Below are positions 39,381 to 53,300 of a stretch of 64,000 nt of DNA, piece by piece. The DNA lies in the NCBI GenBank assembly GCA_020746105.1, contig CM036626.1, positions 15,952,001-16,016,000 of the forward strand, in the 5' to 3' direction. How positions within the stretch are numbered: the first letter of the stretch is position 1; each line of letters begins with the position of its first letter. The stretch is from Trogon surrucura (lineage: Eukaryota > Chordata > Aves > Trogoniformes > Trogonidae). A program made the translations under genes and the position numbers. The notes under the pieces were generated by a model that did not search any database, was not told the DNA's origin, and saw only the letters and a list, made by a program, of their open reading frames with translations.

Positions 39381-40987
39381 AAGATTGTCTGTCACCTTGT
39401 TCCCAAGGAAGACAAGGCTGCAGACATGTGTCCTCATCCCAAATAGCCTAGAACTGGAACGAGACCAGAACGCTGGAGAACCAAGTCAGGTTGAATCTTT
39501 TCTGTGGCTGCTATTTAATGGTAATGCCTCATTAAAATTTAGGATAAAGGAAGCTTTTGTTAAAGACCCCCTCTTTCCCCCTCTCCCTTACCTTCCCTCA
39601 GGGTTCCAAGATCACATAAAAAACACATCCCCAGACTCAAGGGATTTTTTTTTTTCCCCAACAAAGCCAAGACTGACAAGACTTGACATTCCTAAAATGT
39701 TTAAATGGGGGGGAAAAGAGGGAGAAACATTTTTTCCAAACCCACTTTATGTATCAGAGACAAGCAAAAATTGGAATAGGGCCAACTAAAAAAAAAAATA
39801 AAAATTTGCAAGATCATCTCAAATACTTCCAATGTTCCTAGTAGAAAAGTGCCCCCGCTGCAGAGCAGAAACGCAAGCCCCCACGCTGAATACTGCACAT
39901 TCCTGGAGGGAGCTGTGAAGAGAAAGACATAATCGAGGCGATTAACAAACCACCGCACACAGCTCTTGGTCCATCCCCGAGCATCCCATGGGGGGCACAC
40001 CACCAGCACTCACCCACAGCAGGTCTCAGAGCTCCGTGACGAAACCCCTGTGGGGCCATAAAATTAATCTACACGGTGGCCCATTCTGTAGTTTTTTCCA
40101 GGCTGGGATTTTGCCTGCCCAATGATGCGGGAGAGAACTGGGCAAAGAGAAGGGTGCAAATGGAGCGCTCCAGCTCGCAGTACAACCCACCGAAGGTGAT
40201 ACAAACCAGATGTGGACGGGAACTCCACACGCTCCAAGATGTATTACAGCTTCACGTGCCAGCCACAGCACGCCAAACACTTGGGAACAAGCGCCCATAT
40301 CACCAAAACACCCTTGGGGGTGGGGAGCATTTCTGGGGGGGGGGCTGAGCAGGTTAATGGGAACCCACCAGTCTCTACCAGCCAATTACTCTTCCTCAGT
40401 TTACTAGTGCAGAAATTTGGGCATCAAAAAGGACCACAGTGTTCCACTTGTGCAATAAACTCCTTTCACCAGCATCACTTCACACTTTCCAGAGTGCAAA
40501 GTTCGCGCTGATATTGTTGGCTTTCTCACTCGCTGTTTTTTGGCGCTGTCCCACTCGCTTGGCTGTTCATTAGTATGCAATCAGTACATTAAAGGCTTCG
40601 TTTCACAGTCCCAGCTAGGCTGTAACAGCCTTTTCCAGCAAGCGCTGTCTTGTGGAGGACAAAGATACAAATGTGTTTAAGTGCTCCTATATAATCCAAA
40701 TTAAAAAACTCAATGCCTATACTCCTACCAGTTGGGTTTCACAGAACAAAGGATTATTACCATCTATGCAAAAAGAGTCCAGCAAAAAAAATCCAGGAAA
40801 CTGTACTGAATTTGCTGTTATTATGCTTTACTTCTTGATGCCCTAGTTACACTACTATATTTTTTGCACAATTTACAGACTGACTAATCATAGCTATGCG
40901 GTAAACGCTGCCTAAATGCACTGGTGATGAGAAAGTTTCCACCATGTTCATTTCAATGTTAGACAGCTGGGATGCTAGCCAGTCTCC

Positions 40988-41009
40988 AAAAAAAAAAAAA
41001 AAAAAAAAA
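40988..41009. repeat. A22 homopolymer
   Basis: Twenty-two consecutive A residues form the longest mononucleotide run in the window. No processed-gene body or target duplication is visible next to it, so it is not called a retrocopy tail. Confidence 0.95.
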
Positions 41010-44000
41010 TCCCACCTGTTTTTTTCAGCTACCCTCTAATCTTCCAGCTTTGAGCAGGAAGCAGGACAGCCCTGCCTCATTTACTGTCATGGCAGTTGCA
41101 CGGAAAACTGTGTCACCACAGATCAAAATTTCTGCTCTTTTGGGAACACTTTCTGCACAGCTCTGCTCCTACAAGCTCCACCTCACTCACCTCAACCAAG
41201 AAACAAACTCAGCTTAAATCCCCTGTTGTACTCTACAAAAACAAGCCACCAGCTGTCGGGTAACCAGTTCCTCAGTTACACACCCTGTAGTTCCTTCACA
41301 GTCTCCTCTTCTCCTGCCGCTGGGATTGACCATTTCAGCCTCCAGTTCAGCCTGTCCCCTCCAGGCCCACCCAGCATCACCTCCTGCCCTGCTTTCCAAA
41401 TACACACTGAAAAAACTTACCCCAGCCTCTTTTAATATATTCTTAAGTCCTATCTTATTTTTCTTCCCTGGGAGACTAAACATAGGCTCTTAGTTCAATA
41501 TAAAACTAAGTAAATGCTCAAAAACCAGAACAAACAGAGTTTAATTTTAAGGAGTACTAAAAAAAGCACACCAGTTGTTTCAAGGTCATTCTAAGCCACA
41601 TTATTAAGTTTCTGTCCCAACTCTTGAAGAGTTGCTTATGATGGAGATGAGCCCAACTGGAAAACCAAAATCAAAAATCCCTGAACTCTGAAGGAAGGTT
41701 TATCTGAGTTTGGGCCCGTATCTGCACTGAATGCAACACAGCCAACTAATATTTTTCCATTCCTTTTTATCACTATTGCTTCGTATTCCCTCCCCGTGAG
41801 CACAAGGTCACATCGAAACATCTCCAGGAGGCCCCCAGTCCTATAAATTGTTACAGATCTGGATTTACATCAGTGGGATTACACAAAATCAACCAAATGT
41901 GCACATGCTGGAGGGAGAGGGGACAACACAGCACTTTAAAACTGGAGAGTATTTTTCATTTATAAATAGTTTACATTTTTTGGATCCAGCAGCGGACAAC
42001 CCGCTCAGTCTGTACCAAAACCAAAGAAATATCATGTGTGAGCACTAACCACAGTGTAACAGAGATAATAAACAACAGACAGGCAGCCACATGCAACAAG
42101 GCTAGTGCTTTTTGGTAGGGAAGGAAAACTAAAAGGAAAGGAAACACCAAATTCAGCAACCCTCACGCAGCTAAAGGATTTATTAAATTTCAGAGGGACC
42201 TGTTTCTCCTCGAGAGGCTACAGGAGGAACCTCCACAAGTAAGCCAGGTCCCTACACCCTGCCATACTAATGGTTTTAGCATCTCTCAGACTATTCCCCA
42301 GCGCTGAGGTGGGGCCTACGCAGGTCCCTGCAGCAAGGAGGGACAAAACGATGTTCACACAGTCACAGTGCATGGGGTGGCATCCGAGTCACAGGGCAAC
42401 AATACCCTGGGTTAATGTGCACAGGAACAGTTCAAAATCTGGTCCAAGACAGACCTGGCGCACTCTTCTAAATCATATATAGGAAATAACTGCAAGAAAC
42501 AGGAACACAAAACACACTGTTGCATCTTGCAATCTCACGCCTGTTTTCATACCCCATGAGGAGGTGTTTGCAAACAGCTGGTACTCACAAGCAGCAGGCA
42601 AGTGAGGGCTGCTACACGCAAAGCACCTGAAGTCTCCTGGGCTCCTTCAGAAGCCTCCAGCCTCACAGACTTCACCAGGAGAACTAACCAAGCTGGATTA
42701 CAAACCTCCTACATCAACCTCTGCTTTCACACCAAATAAAACTAAAATGAACACTGACATCCGTGCTTCTACAAATGTTTCCTATATTACATCATACAGT
42801 ATCTTATGTCCCACAGAAAAGACAAGTCTTAAAAGGAAGCAGGACTGCTCTGTGCTTGCCAAGCAAGAGGAACCTGGGCTTGGAGAATCACTATTGAAAT
42901 CAGCCTGCCAAGACCAATTTGATGTGTTTTATTACTACAAGGAATTCCACAAATATGCTGGTAACTTTTGAGCGGCAGTGTGGGTTCCTAGGTAGGAAAA
43001 ACACTCCTTAAGACACACATTTGCTGGATTTCACAAACATTTACCAGATGTGAGGGAACTCGTGGACAATTCATCTGTCCTGAGAAGCGCGTAGACACCA
43101 AATCTAGCAGAAGAGACTGTGCACCCATCTTTGTTGTGAGTGAAAGCCTACAGCCAGATATGCCAGATATTTCAGATTCTTCTAACAGTAACTGCACGGC
43201 ATCTGGCACCAACACATCTGAACCTCTGAAGTGGTTCCCGACTTTGACTGGAAGAAGGAGGAGGGCACAAAAAAAGTGAATCAATCAGCAATTTCAGTTT
43301 GAGTTAACATTTTCTGTTCAGAGAAGAGGTTTGATACCACAATCTCCCAGCATAATAGAAACATGCTAGCAAAACTGAAAAAAAAAACCCACCAAAAAAA
43401 ATAAAACCAAAATCTGTATTTGGGTCAAAATGGCAATGAGTCTGTCCTGGGGCTGTTGCTTTCACCTTCGGAAACAAGGTTATGAGATACGCGAGTCAAC
43501 GGTCTCAGGCACAGAATCCTTCCTGTCTCCCGACATCTACCCATGGCTGCCTCATGTGGTGACACTGCACCCCCTTCCTGGTCACTCCTACTCACACCTG
43601 TAACAAAATGCTCACGGGAAGACATATCTGATGCCTAAACCCCAACCCCAGCAAAAGCAAATAGAACAGGAGGACAGCAAGCAAAGCTCCTCCACAAAAA
43701 CAACTCATTGCAAATGTACATTTGGAGCATTCATAACAGACCAGGACAGCAACATATAGGTGCTGCAGGGTATAAACCATGGGGTGCTGGTGACCACAAA
43801 TCATTTCTGGACACGCTCAGGAGAACATCCCCAGGAGGCTTAAGCAGGTTTGCAGTGCCTGCAGGTACATGAGTTGCCATACACACCTCTGCCTTTCTTT
43901 CACCTAAGTCCATCTTTAGGTTTCTAAACCCCTTTTTAGATCTAGTTTCAAAGGACATCACTGGGATCACCAGGGAAGTCAGTGCAAGAGCAGGGCAACA

Positions 44001-47000
44001 AATCTCAGTTTTAAAATGCGTATCTGGTTTCTTCAAATAAGCACAGCTGTGGTTTAACAGCAACAAGATGGCAGAGCACAACAGCTCCCAAGACCGGGAA
44101 TGGTGGTTTTGATTGGAATGATGTTCATTTAAAGAGGGATAAAAATGTCTTATTTTCCTCAAGCCATGCACAAATCCTCCCAATCTTTTTGTTAGGTCAG
44201 GCAGTTTCTGGAAACATCTTCTGGCTCAAAACATTTGCAGAATTTCAAGAATCTGCTCCACAAATCTTGAGGCTGCTTTGTTCAGAAATGCTGACATGTG
44301 AGCAAAGGGAAACCAAAACGTTCCCTTGAATGCTTCACAAAACTTTAGAGTCTGCCCAAGTTGAAAAATGTGAGAGTCAGAACTCCAAAGGAAGCGTGGG
44401 TTTCCTGCTGCATTTGAAATATCACCCCAAACACACTCTTCCAGCACAGAAACGGGGATGTGCCAGGCCAGCCCGTGTGTCTAGCAAGGCTGACGGCCTC
44501 CATGTGCTCCCCTCAAAGTTAGGAGTTAGGAATGAATAAATAAACTAGACTTTCAGATCAAGTTTTCTTGGCCTTTACAGAGATGATCACACTGTGAAAA
44601 AGCGTTGGGCAGAGAGTCTCAGGATCTACCCTCTTCCCAATGTCTCCCCATCCACAAGCATGCACTTGGGTCTTCTGCCTGCACAGCTCCTGGGACAATC
44701 CTTGAGTTGTCCTCTGGAAAGATTAAGCTTATCCATAAAGCCTAATATTTATAGGCTTACATTAGGCGAGACGAATCTTTGCTGCTTTAATTACAGGATC
44801 ATTTTCAGGCCGAGGAGTCTGCTGGTGGCTGCCAAAACAAGGCCCAGCTCCTGCTGCGACAATGCTGCTGCCACATCAGCTCATCATTTATTTCTGCCCT
44901 GATCCCAAACGAGCCCCAACAGACACCACGAGAAGAAGCTGGAGGGATGGCTTTCAACTCCCAGTTGCCAGGCTGCAGGACACCAACACTGGGCCAAATG
45001 CAGAGCAAGGGTAGAAAGCAATCACTGCAGCAGGCTGGGTATGGGTCAAACAGCGACATCTTGCCCCCGAAAAACACCAACAAATATTAAACAGAGGGGA
45101 TGATTGGTTCACCTTGGCTCAAAACGCGCTCAGTGGAGGCAGCAACTGCAGGTCTGGCAGAGGGAGCAGTGCTGAAGGGCTCCTTCCTGGCTCATCATCT
45201 GCCTTTGCCCTCCACAGACCCAGACCTAAACAAGGCATCCTGCAACCCCCTCTCCCACCCCACGGGAGCGCCAGGAGAAGAACTGGCTCTGCTCCTCAGG
45301 GCAGGCACAGCCACATGGCTCCAAAGCCATCCAAACAAGCCAAGAGGGATTCTGCAATTCAACCCTAAAAAGCAGGAAAACCATCAAAAGGCATTTCAGC
45401 TGTGACAGACCATAACTTCCCCAAAACATTTCAAGGCACATTCTCAATCCACTCCCAATCCCACCCTAGTCCCAGGAGGGCTGTTGCCATTATTGTCTAT
45501 CACACAGCAGTGTCAGGAAACAGACTTCCCGGGGTTCAGGAATTTTGCTGCCGACAGCTACAAACAGAAGAGGGAGCCCAAAGGGAGGGGATGGATCTGC
45601 CCAGGGAGCTGTTGGGGCCAAAGGGAGATTCGAGGGATGATGCATTGTCCAACAGCAAGGCAGACTGTTTTATAACCAGCAGTCAGAATTACTCAGGAAA
45701 CCATAGAGGAAGCAATTGGAAATTGTTGGACAGGGGAACTTCCCCATTTTGTTTCCAAATGTGCAGGTCTGTAAGTCTGTGCTGAATTCCTCTTTTTTCA
45801 GCCATGCCTCTCAGAAACAAAGCAACATTAATCAGCACAGAGCCCCAAAACTGTTCAGCTGCCACCCTCCTCCCACAAAAAGGTGGATTTGTGTTGTTTT
45901 GATTTTAAAAAAGGTTTATGACAAGCCTAGATGGCTTAATCACGCACAGCCTGTTCCCCAGCAAGCGTCACGCTGGCATTACGACTTGCCCACGGGGTGC
46001 CTGAAAACCTCGCCTTTGAGCTGGCTCAAGTATTTGCAGCTGGAGAGTGAAGCAAATAGAGTAAACAGCAGTAACCAGAGCCCAGTTAGCAGCCTGCACA
46101 CACCACCGGGGCTGCCGAAAGGGACCTTCACCTGAGAGTGGGCAAAAAAAAAAACCCAAAACTTGTGCAGTCTGAATAAAAGGAAAGCCTGAGAGCTGGA
46201 GCAAGCCTGAGAGACACACAGATGGATGGCAGCACAGTCCCTGTGTCCCTGCCAGCTGAAAGGACAGCTCATGAGGCTTTTAAGCAGATCACAAAGTAGT
46301 AGCACTTGAGACACAAGTGCTAGGAATCATGAGAGAGAAACACTGTAAACAGCTTGGGCTGTGATTTGGCATCTCCCAAGGATGCTGCCTGGCTGTGTGG
46401 CTCTGCCTTCTCCTGGCACTTGCTATAAAGCCCAGAGCCCAGGAGCAGCCAGAGCAGGCAGGAGCCCCAGGCAGCTGTCCCTGCCCCACCACAGTGCTGC
46501 CAGGAGCAGGGAGATGAAGACACACAGAACCACTGCGTCGTACCCAGAGCCGATTGCTCAACAACCATTAGGCCGTGAAGGCATCTTCTTCCTGGAAATT
46601 CTTCTCCAAGTGAGGAGCAGTAAGTCACCAAAAACAATTCCCAGCTGTGGCTGTGGAAGTCACAAGGACTTACTGCTTTGGCCAAGAGATTCACTCCCCC
46701 ACCACATGGGTGACATTGCCTACTACGCAAAGAAGGCACCATGCTGGTCCCCAAAGAGGTCAGGATACCTGTGCTGCCTCCACACCATCCCCTGCTCACA
46801 GGAACAACACATTTGGTAACTCAGCACCAAACCCCCATGCTGCCATCTATGAATATTGGCTACTGCCAGCACCATCCCAGCAATACTGAACTCTTCCTTC
46901 ACCAACCTCCTCGCAGGGCTAAGCACAGCTCTCAGCAGAACTGTGTCTCACAGCTAGGTCTCCACTATCCACTTTTTCTGTGGGAATAGTTTAAAGGCAG

Positions 47001-49681
47001 TGCTCTCCCCCATGGAGATTCTTTGATGTCTCATACAGGATAATCTCACGCTGCTTCCCTTCCCTTGGTGGGGATACAGGCACCCTCCCCAGCCTGCTGC
47101 CCCTGACAGAGGCAGGCATTTCAAATTTTCAGTTCACTCCTCAAATTGGTCAACAACATCAAAAGCTCCAGGAAAGAGAACAGACATTTGCACCATCACA
47201 CAACCTCCTTTCTCAGGAAAGCTGGGCAAAAAGTAGCACTTGCCTCAGAGGTTATTAAACTGGGCAGATGCAAAGCCAACTGCTGTTTTAAGTAGACCAT
47301 GTAAGCCAAACGCATCCTGTCAGATCTGTACAACTTTCTGTCCAAGCAGATTAACTCAAAGACCAGTACAGATCTCTGCTGGTAAGCTCAATAAGAATGA
47401 AACCAGAGCTCCTGGAAGGGATTCAGCTTGCCAAGAAGTCAAAAGCCAATCAACTTCACCAGGGAGCTGGACTCAGCCCCACAGAGATACACAGATGCAT
47501 TTACTGAAACTGCGGGAGCTGAAGCAAGTCCCACGTACATCCCTGCAGACTGGAGAGGGAGGCTGCTGGCTCCTGGTTCAACAGGCAACAAACCAAGTAA
47601 CAACGTTCAAGATGAAATTGCTCAAAAACCAGGAGTGAAGCCTCATGTCTGAAGACCTCCCAAACCAGAAAACTTCTCCTAGCCCACTCACACAACAGAG
47701 GTGAAGTCTAGGTCAGCACCATTTTATTGTCTCCATCGTGCTATTTTTCTAATCTGCTCTAACAGGAAAAGTTCACTCATTTGCTCTTATGAACAGAGTT
47801 ACCTATCTAAGCCTCTTAACTCCAATCTCATCAGCTTTGGGGTGGTCACCATCTCAACAGTAAAGGTCAGAAAGCAGGAAGGAGGATAAACAAGAGGTTT
47901 ACAATCACATGAAACAATAGAGATAGCACAACTCTGACAAATGTTTCCAAATCAGAGAGGTCTAAAAAATACACACTTACTTATTGATTTAATGCAGAAT
48001 GTGTGCCCTACTCCAGAAATAATCCCAAAGCATTTGAAAGTCAAGAATTCTGACTTAGAAGACTCGTTTAAGGAGAGAGATGAAGAACAGAGTTGTTTAT
48101 AGACCAACAGAGATAAGAACAGAATAAAAATATGCTTAGCAAAGGAAAAGTGGAAACTATTATGACACCTTTCAAAATAAAACACCATACGGTTTGTTTA
48201 AATCTCCTAGAACAGGAGAAGTCCATCCATTTTGCCAAAACAAATGAAACACAAGTGTGGATGTGACTCTGCCCCACAGTTCAGAAGGAGGCAAAGGTTT
48301 ACGGTGAGTTACACAGACAAACAGAACACAGGATGCTCTCCCGGCTCACCAGCAAGGCCAAGCCACAGGCAGCAGAGATGAGCACCAGTCCACCGCCCCG
48401 CGTCAGCAGCACTCAGCATTTCTGCAGTGTCCATGCCGATGCCATCACCAGACAAGTACAGGAGTGATGAAGTAACTGGGCATGCAAGAAAGGGGAGAGG
48501 GTGGAGAACATGCAGGTACCACCCAGATCATCAAGAGATACCTCCTCACCCTTTGCAAATGGCAACAACATCACTGCTGACATGGGCCATGCACACATCC
48601 ACACCATTACTCCCCCATCCTCACCTCCCCTTGGGGCTGCAAAGCCCACTGAGAAAGAAAGAAATCCCACGGCTCCATGCACCCACCAGCTCCAACTCAA
48701 AGCAATCACCTTGTGCTCAAGAAGAGCCAAATTCAGGTTGCCCGCTCACGGACCGTGCTGCCGCAGGAACAGCCCATGCTGTCCAGGACTGCTAGAGGAC
48801 ATTTTTCAGGCCTGTGCTAACAGAAAGCTTCTGGTGCTTTTTCACAGCTCTTGAACCTGGGTGGACCGCCAGTGACTGAGACACAGCAAAAAACAAGCAA
48901 AGGCTGCTCAGGGCGGCTCCCCAGGCAGCGGCAGTGGAGAACTAGCTCCAGCCCCCTCCTGCGCACAGCAGAGGAACGAGGCACCAGTGTTTGGACAACT
49001 GGAACACATTTAGGGGGTGATTTTTCACAGGGCCTCCAGCCAGGCTGTTTCCTATGATAGCTGTTTTATTACCCATGATACAAGCCACAGACCTGCAGCT
49101 CCCCCATCCACAAGGTCTCCCACCAGGCCACTCCTATGGGGCCATGACCCACATCAAACCTCACCAATGGGGCGCCTATGCACCCAGGACACCTCCAGCA
49201 CCACATTCTTAAATGCAACCAGTAAACCTGCCATCTCCACCCAAAGTTCTTCCACCAAGATCTGGGCAAGTCCAGTTCAACACCTTCATAGTACATACTA
49301 GTAGTAGACAAACGCACTAGCCAAGCACTGCCACAATCACCAGCCCACTGGCCAACCATCACTTTTTAGAAATATTTTTCAGATTACATAAACCCTCTGT
49401 GTTTATATTGGCACACAGCAGCCTAAAACTGACTTTAAGTGCAGTTATAAAACAGCCCAGTCTACACCAGCCAGGCAGTATTTGGAGAGAGGCTCATTAG
49501 TAGATGATGTTGATGGTAAATTCTGCATATACAGCCTGCATGGATGAGCAGGGTTTACAATAAATGCATTTAAGACTGCACCTCTGCAGATTTCCAAAAT
49601 TAATGAGTGCCCCAGGGTATCAAAAAAAAGACAAAGGAAAATTCACAAAAGTTATTGCTGTTCATAACAAGGCAGTATCTA

Positions 49682-49696
49682 ACTACTACTACTACT
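49682..49696. repeat. (ACT)5-type microsatellite
   Basis: A perfect run of about five ACT units lies in intron 1, 600 bp from the AAT run. Confidence 0.85.
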
Positions 49697-50287
49697 TCCC
49701 CTCCACACTCACAAAATAAACTACATTTCACAGAAAACTTTAGTTCCAGAACAAACCTTTAGGCAGCTAATGTATTTTCAAATGACACTTGTGCATGACA
49801 CTGAAGCACACATTTTATAAAGCTGTTTGATTGTAAAAGGCCTCTGACACTTTTTCTGCCAAAATCCATGTAAAGACACTCCAGCAAATGATGAAACTAT
49901 CACAAGTGCAAATAACCAAGCGCCATGCCCGCATTGCCAGTACAGTTAACACTAATAAAAACTAGTCAGATGGCTACAGTTTAAGACTCATCCTTCAATT
50001 CTTACTCAAACTGAAAATGCAACCACACAGAAGTGAACCGTGCTCCTGGAACTGGATGCGACACGTCATCAGGTCCGGAGAGGTGCCCCCAAAATAGCAG
50101 GGCCTGCTTCTAAACTTCTCCAAAATTATATGGTTGTGGCTTGAGAGACAACGTGCTGAAAATATAATGAGAGAGCATAACATATTACATATGTTGTGGT
50201 CCCGCTCTGAAGCTGGAAGAGGCTGAGGCTGGAGGACTTGGGCTACAGCGCAGGTCTTGGTTAACGATTAACAGATGACTCAGCTAC

Positions 50288-50303
50288 AATAATAATAATA
50301 ATA
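50288..50303. repeat. (AAT)5 microsatellite
   Basis: Five AAT units plus one base form a perfect short trinucleotide run in intron 1. Confidence 0.95.
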
Positions 50304-53300
50304 GGTATTTCATGTTGTGCACTAGCACAGCAGCATCCTGGCCCTTGACTTGGGCTCTTATGCACAGCAGGAAAAAAAAAGAGAAACAAAAGAAAACTCC
50401 CACCTTGTACTAAATTATTCAATAGCTGGACATGCCAGGAGATGGGTAAGAACGCTTATTCACCCTTTGCTTCTTACACCAGTCTCACACTCCTTCCTTC
50501 ACGTGCCACTAAAAAAAAAGCAAGCGACCTCCCAGGAAAGCTGCTGGTGGGTGCCCGGCCTCCCAAGCTTGCATGAAACCATAACACAGACCAAGGGACT
50601 ATGCTTATTCACTGTTAGTCATCAAAGCCATGTTTTATGCTAAATCACTCCCCTCACCCTGAATGAGGTGCTAATTCCTGCCCAGCCCCGTCTTGCAGAG
50701 CTGATGAACCTGGTGCCTGGATTTTCTGCAGATGGTACTTCCCAGCAACATTAGCCTAAATTATCTCTATTTATCCACATGACCCCATCCAGCTCCACAC
50801 TGTAAAACAAGGGAGTCACACTGGGCAATTAGGTTAGCAGCACAAAATGATTACGTTAAAAGCTGATGAGCTGAGCTAACTCGATCCAAGGTGTCTCAAG
50901 GGGCAGCCAACGAGATCAATTAAAAGCCCTGCAGCCCTAATTGAGAGCTGCTGGGTGTGGCTGACATAGGAGTCAAGGACAATACACAACTTCTCATCAG
51001 AGTTGGCTACTGAGGAATGAAAGCCATCACTCCATTTTGCAGCCACTCAAACGTCAAGACAAAACTTTAACTCCCCCTTCAAGAGATCAAAGCAACCAGA
51101 AACCAAAGGCAGGCACCCACCCCTTGGGCATGGCCAGGGCCTCCAGACACTCAGCAACTCCCAGGTGTCCTGCAGAACCAACCGAGAGCTCCACATATAG
51201 CATATATTCATGAGCTCAAGTCACAGAGTTGTTTCTCCAGCTGTGCCTCAACACAAAAGCCACCTTGAACACCCCCAACAGAGCCACACACTGGGGAGCA
51301 TCCTTCCAGGGCTCTAGGACTCCCCTGCACCAGGTGAGGCTCACACCAGCTAAAGCCTCACTTCAGCAAAGCACTTCTGCATCTGCCTGAAACCCCAAGA
51401 CAGCAGCACCAGCCTAGCTTTAAGCAGGGAAGTGAAATCTCACCCATGCTCAAGGAAGCATTTAAGCATTTCAAGTGCTTTGTTGAAGTGTCTGGGCTCC
51501 CAAATGTATCGGTTTACCACCTCTAGCCTCTTGATGCCAGCAAGCAAAGGGAGAAGGCAATCAACCCCACATCTGCTCCTGCACCCCTTAAACTCCATGT
51601 AAGAGCTCCTGTAAGGCTCAGCCACCCCCAAACCTTACACCCACAGAACTGCAGAGCATTTTGTGCAAGCAAAGGGAAGAAAATATTAAGCTGTATCTAA
51701 CACATAATAATGGTTGGTTTTCCTAGAGAACAATTGATGGTGTGTTCTTTTTTTTTTTACAGCTGCCTACTGAGATGCTCGTTCCCCTGCCCTGGGAATT
51801 TTCTTTCTGCAACTCCTCCTCCCCCGCCTCCCAGACCATCCATTCTCCCCTTTTCAACCTGCACCCATTGTAAATAGCACTGAATATTAACACAGCCCAT
51901 TGAGCACTTGCTCCTTTTGTATGAGACCCCTGCGTTTCAAATTGCAGCCACTGTAGAGAGGAAAAGCCTCAAAGTGATTAAATGCCATGAAGTTTCTCTA
52001 AAGGAGAGAGGAATATGCAGAGGAGGCTGATGGGATCCTACAGCCTTTCACTTGAAGCCAGGCACTTCTGCAAGAGCCAGAAGAGCTTCTTGGTGTAGAC
52101 ATTTTATCTCATTCAGGCTTCACTATGAACTTCACATGTACCTCTAATCCTAGTCTGATTGAGATAATTTCTGCCCCAGCTGCAGCTCAGTCAGGGATGA
52201 GAAGATCAGAGGGCAGTTGCAAAGGGTTTGCTGTTAAACTACTGTTCTCCAGAAAGCACTAATAAATATCACTGCATGCTGAGGGTGGTCAGCGAATCCA
52301 CTGACATGTGTTCACACAGGAAGGGTGGATTTATTTGCAAGGGTGTTTATTTATTTGTGCACAAGCAGCAGGCCCAGAAAGGCACTGCTCTGCAAGGAGA
52401 GGCTTCGCTGTTACCCCATCAGGGCCAAGCTCCAGGGCAGCAACTCCAAGTCTGTGGAGTACAGAGCCATCCCACAGGGCTGGAGACCTTCCCCTAGCAA
52501 GGCCACTGCGGAGGACAGAAAACGCCCCAGGAAGCGCCAAACCCTAGTATGGATTTCTTCTACAAGCACCACCAGCTCCCAGCAGTGCCCCACTTGAACA
52601 GGAAACCCTTCTTGGACGACCACGCAGCAGGGAGCCATCAGCTTTGCAGAATTTCTTTGGGTTTCCACTCTTTCCTCAGGAGGAGGGAGGGGGACTGGGC
52701 ACCTGCAACAACCCGCATTTCCCTCTCCCCTAAGCCATCCTTCCAAGCCCAGCAGCCCCTCCACGCTGAGGGCTTCGCAGCAGCAGCAGGCCAGGCATAG
52801 CGAGCTCGGTGTGATGATTACTTAATCTTTGTTCCATTATTTCAGCAGGGCTGGAAGTAGGACATGCAGGGGAGGAACTGCCAACAACACTCCCCCCTCC
52901 TGGCACCATCAACAGAGCAGGAGAGTCCCCACCACCACCTTCTCTTCCAGTATCTGCAGAGGAAGATGAATTACCCTGGACCCAGAGAGCAACTCGTGCC
53001 CATACCCAGGGAGCACCGAGCACACAGGCAGTGGCACAGCAACTTTTCTGCAGAGCCCCACTCTACCCAGTGAGCAAAGAGGCTACCCTAATGCGTGAGA
53101 GCCCAGCAACAAGACCTGACACATTAAAACCCCAGTTTAACAAGAATTTAAGTTAATGGGCCATTTTGAGCACAAAAATCCAGTTTCATTGCCTTCAACA
53201 AAATCTTTGTGTGCGCACATATACACGCGGCAGAAGTCTGCTCCCGACTTCTGGCTCAAGCGTGCTTCCAGGCCCTAAAACCATTGACAGGCACTCACGG

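Noticed and set aside
40900-41009. Processed pseudogene ending in the A22 tract
   Set aside because: There is no recognisable coding or RNA gene body upstream, no AATAAA in place, and no target duplication.
46320-46819. Overlapping open frames of about 150 codons on both strands
   Set aside because: No protein family, signal peptide or splice structure was recognised. Both strands are equally open, which suggests composition rather than coding.
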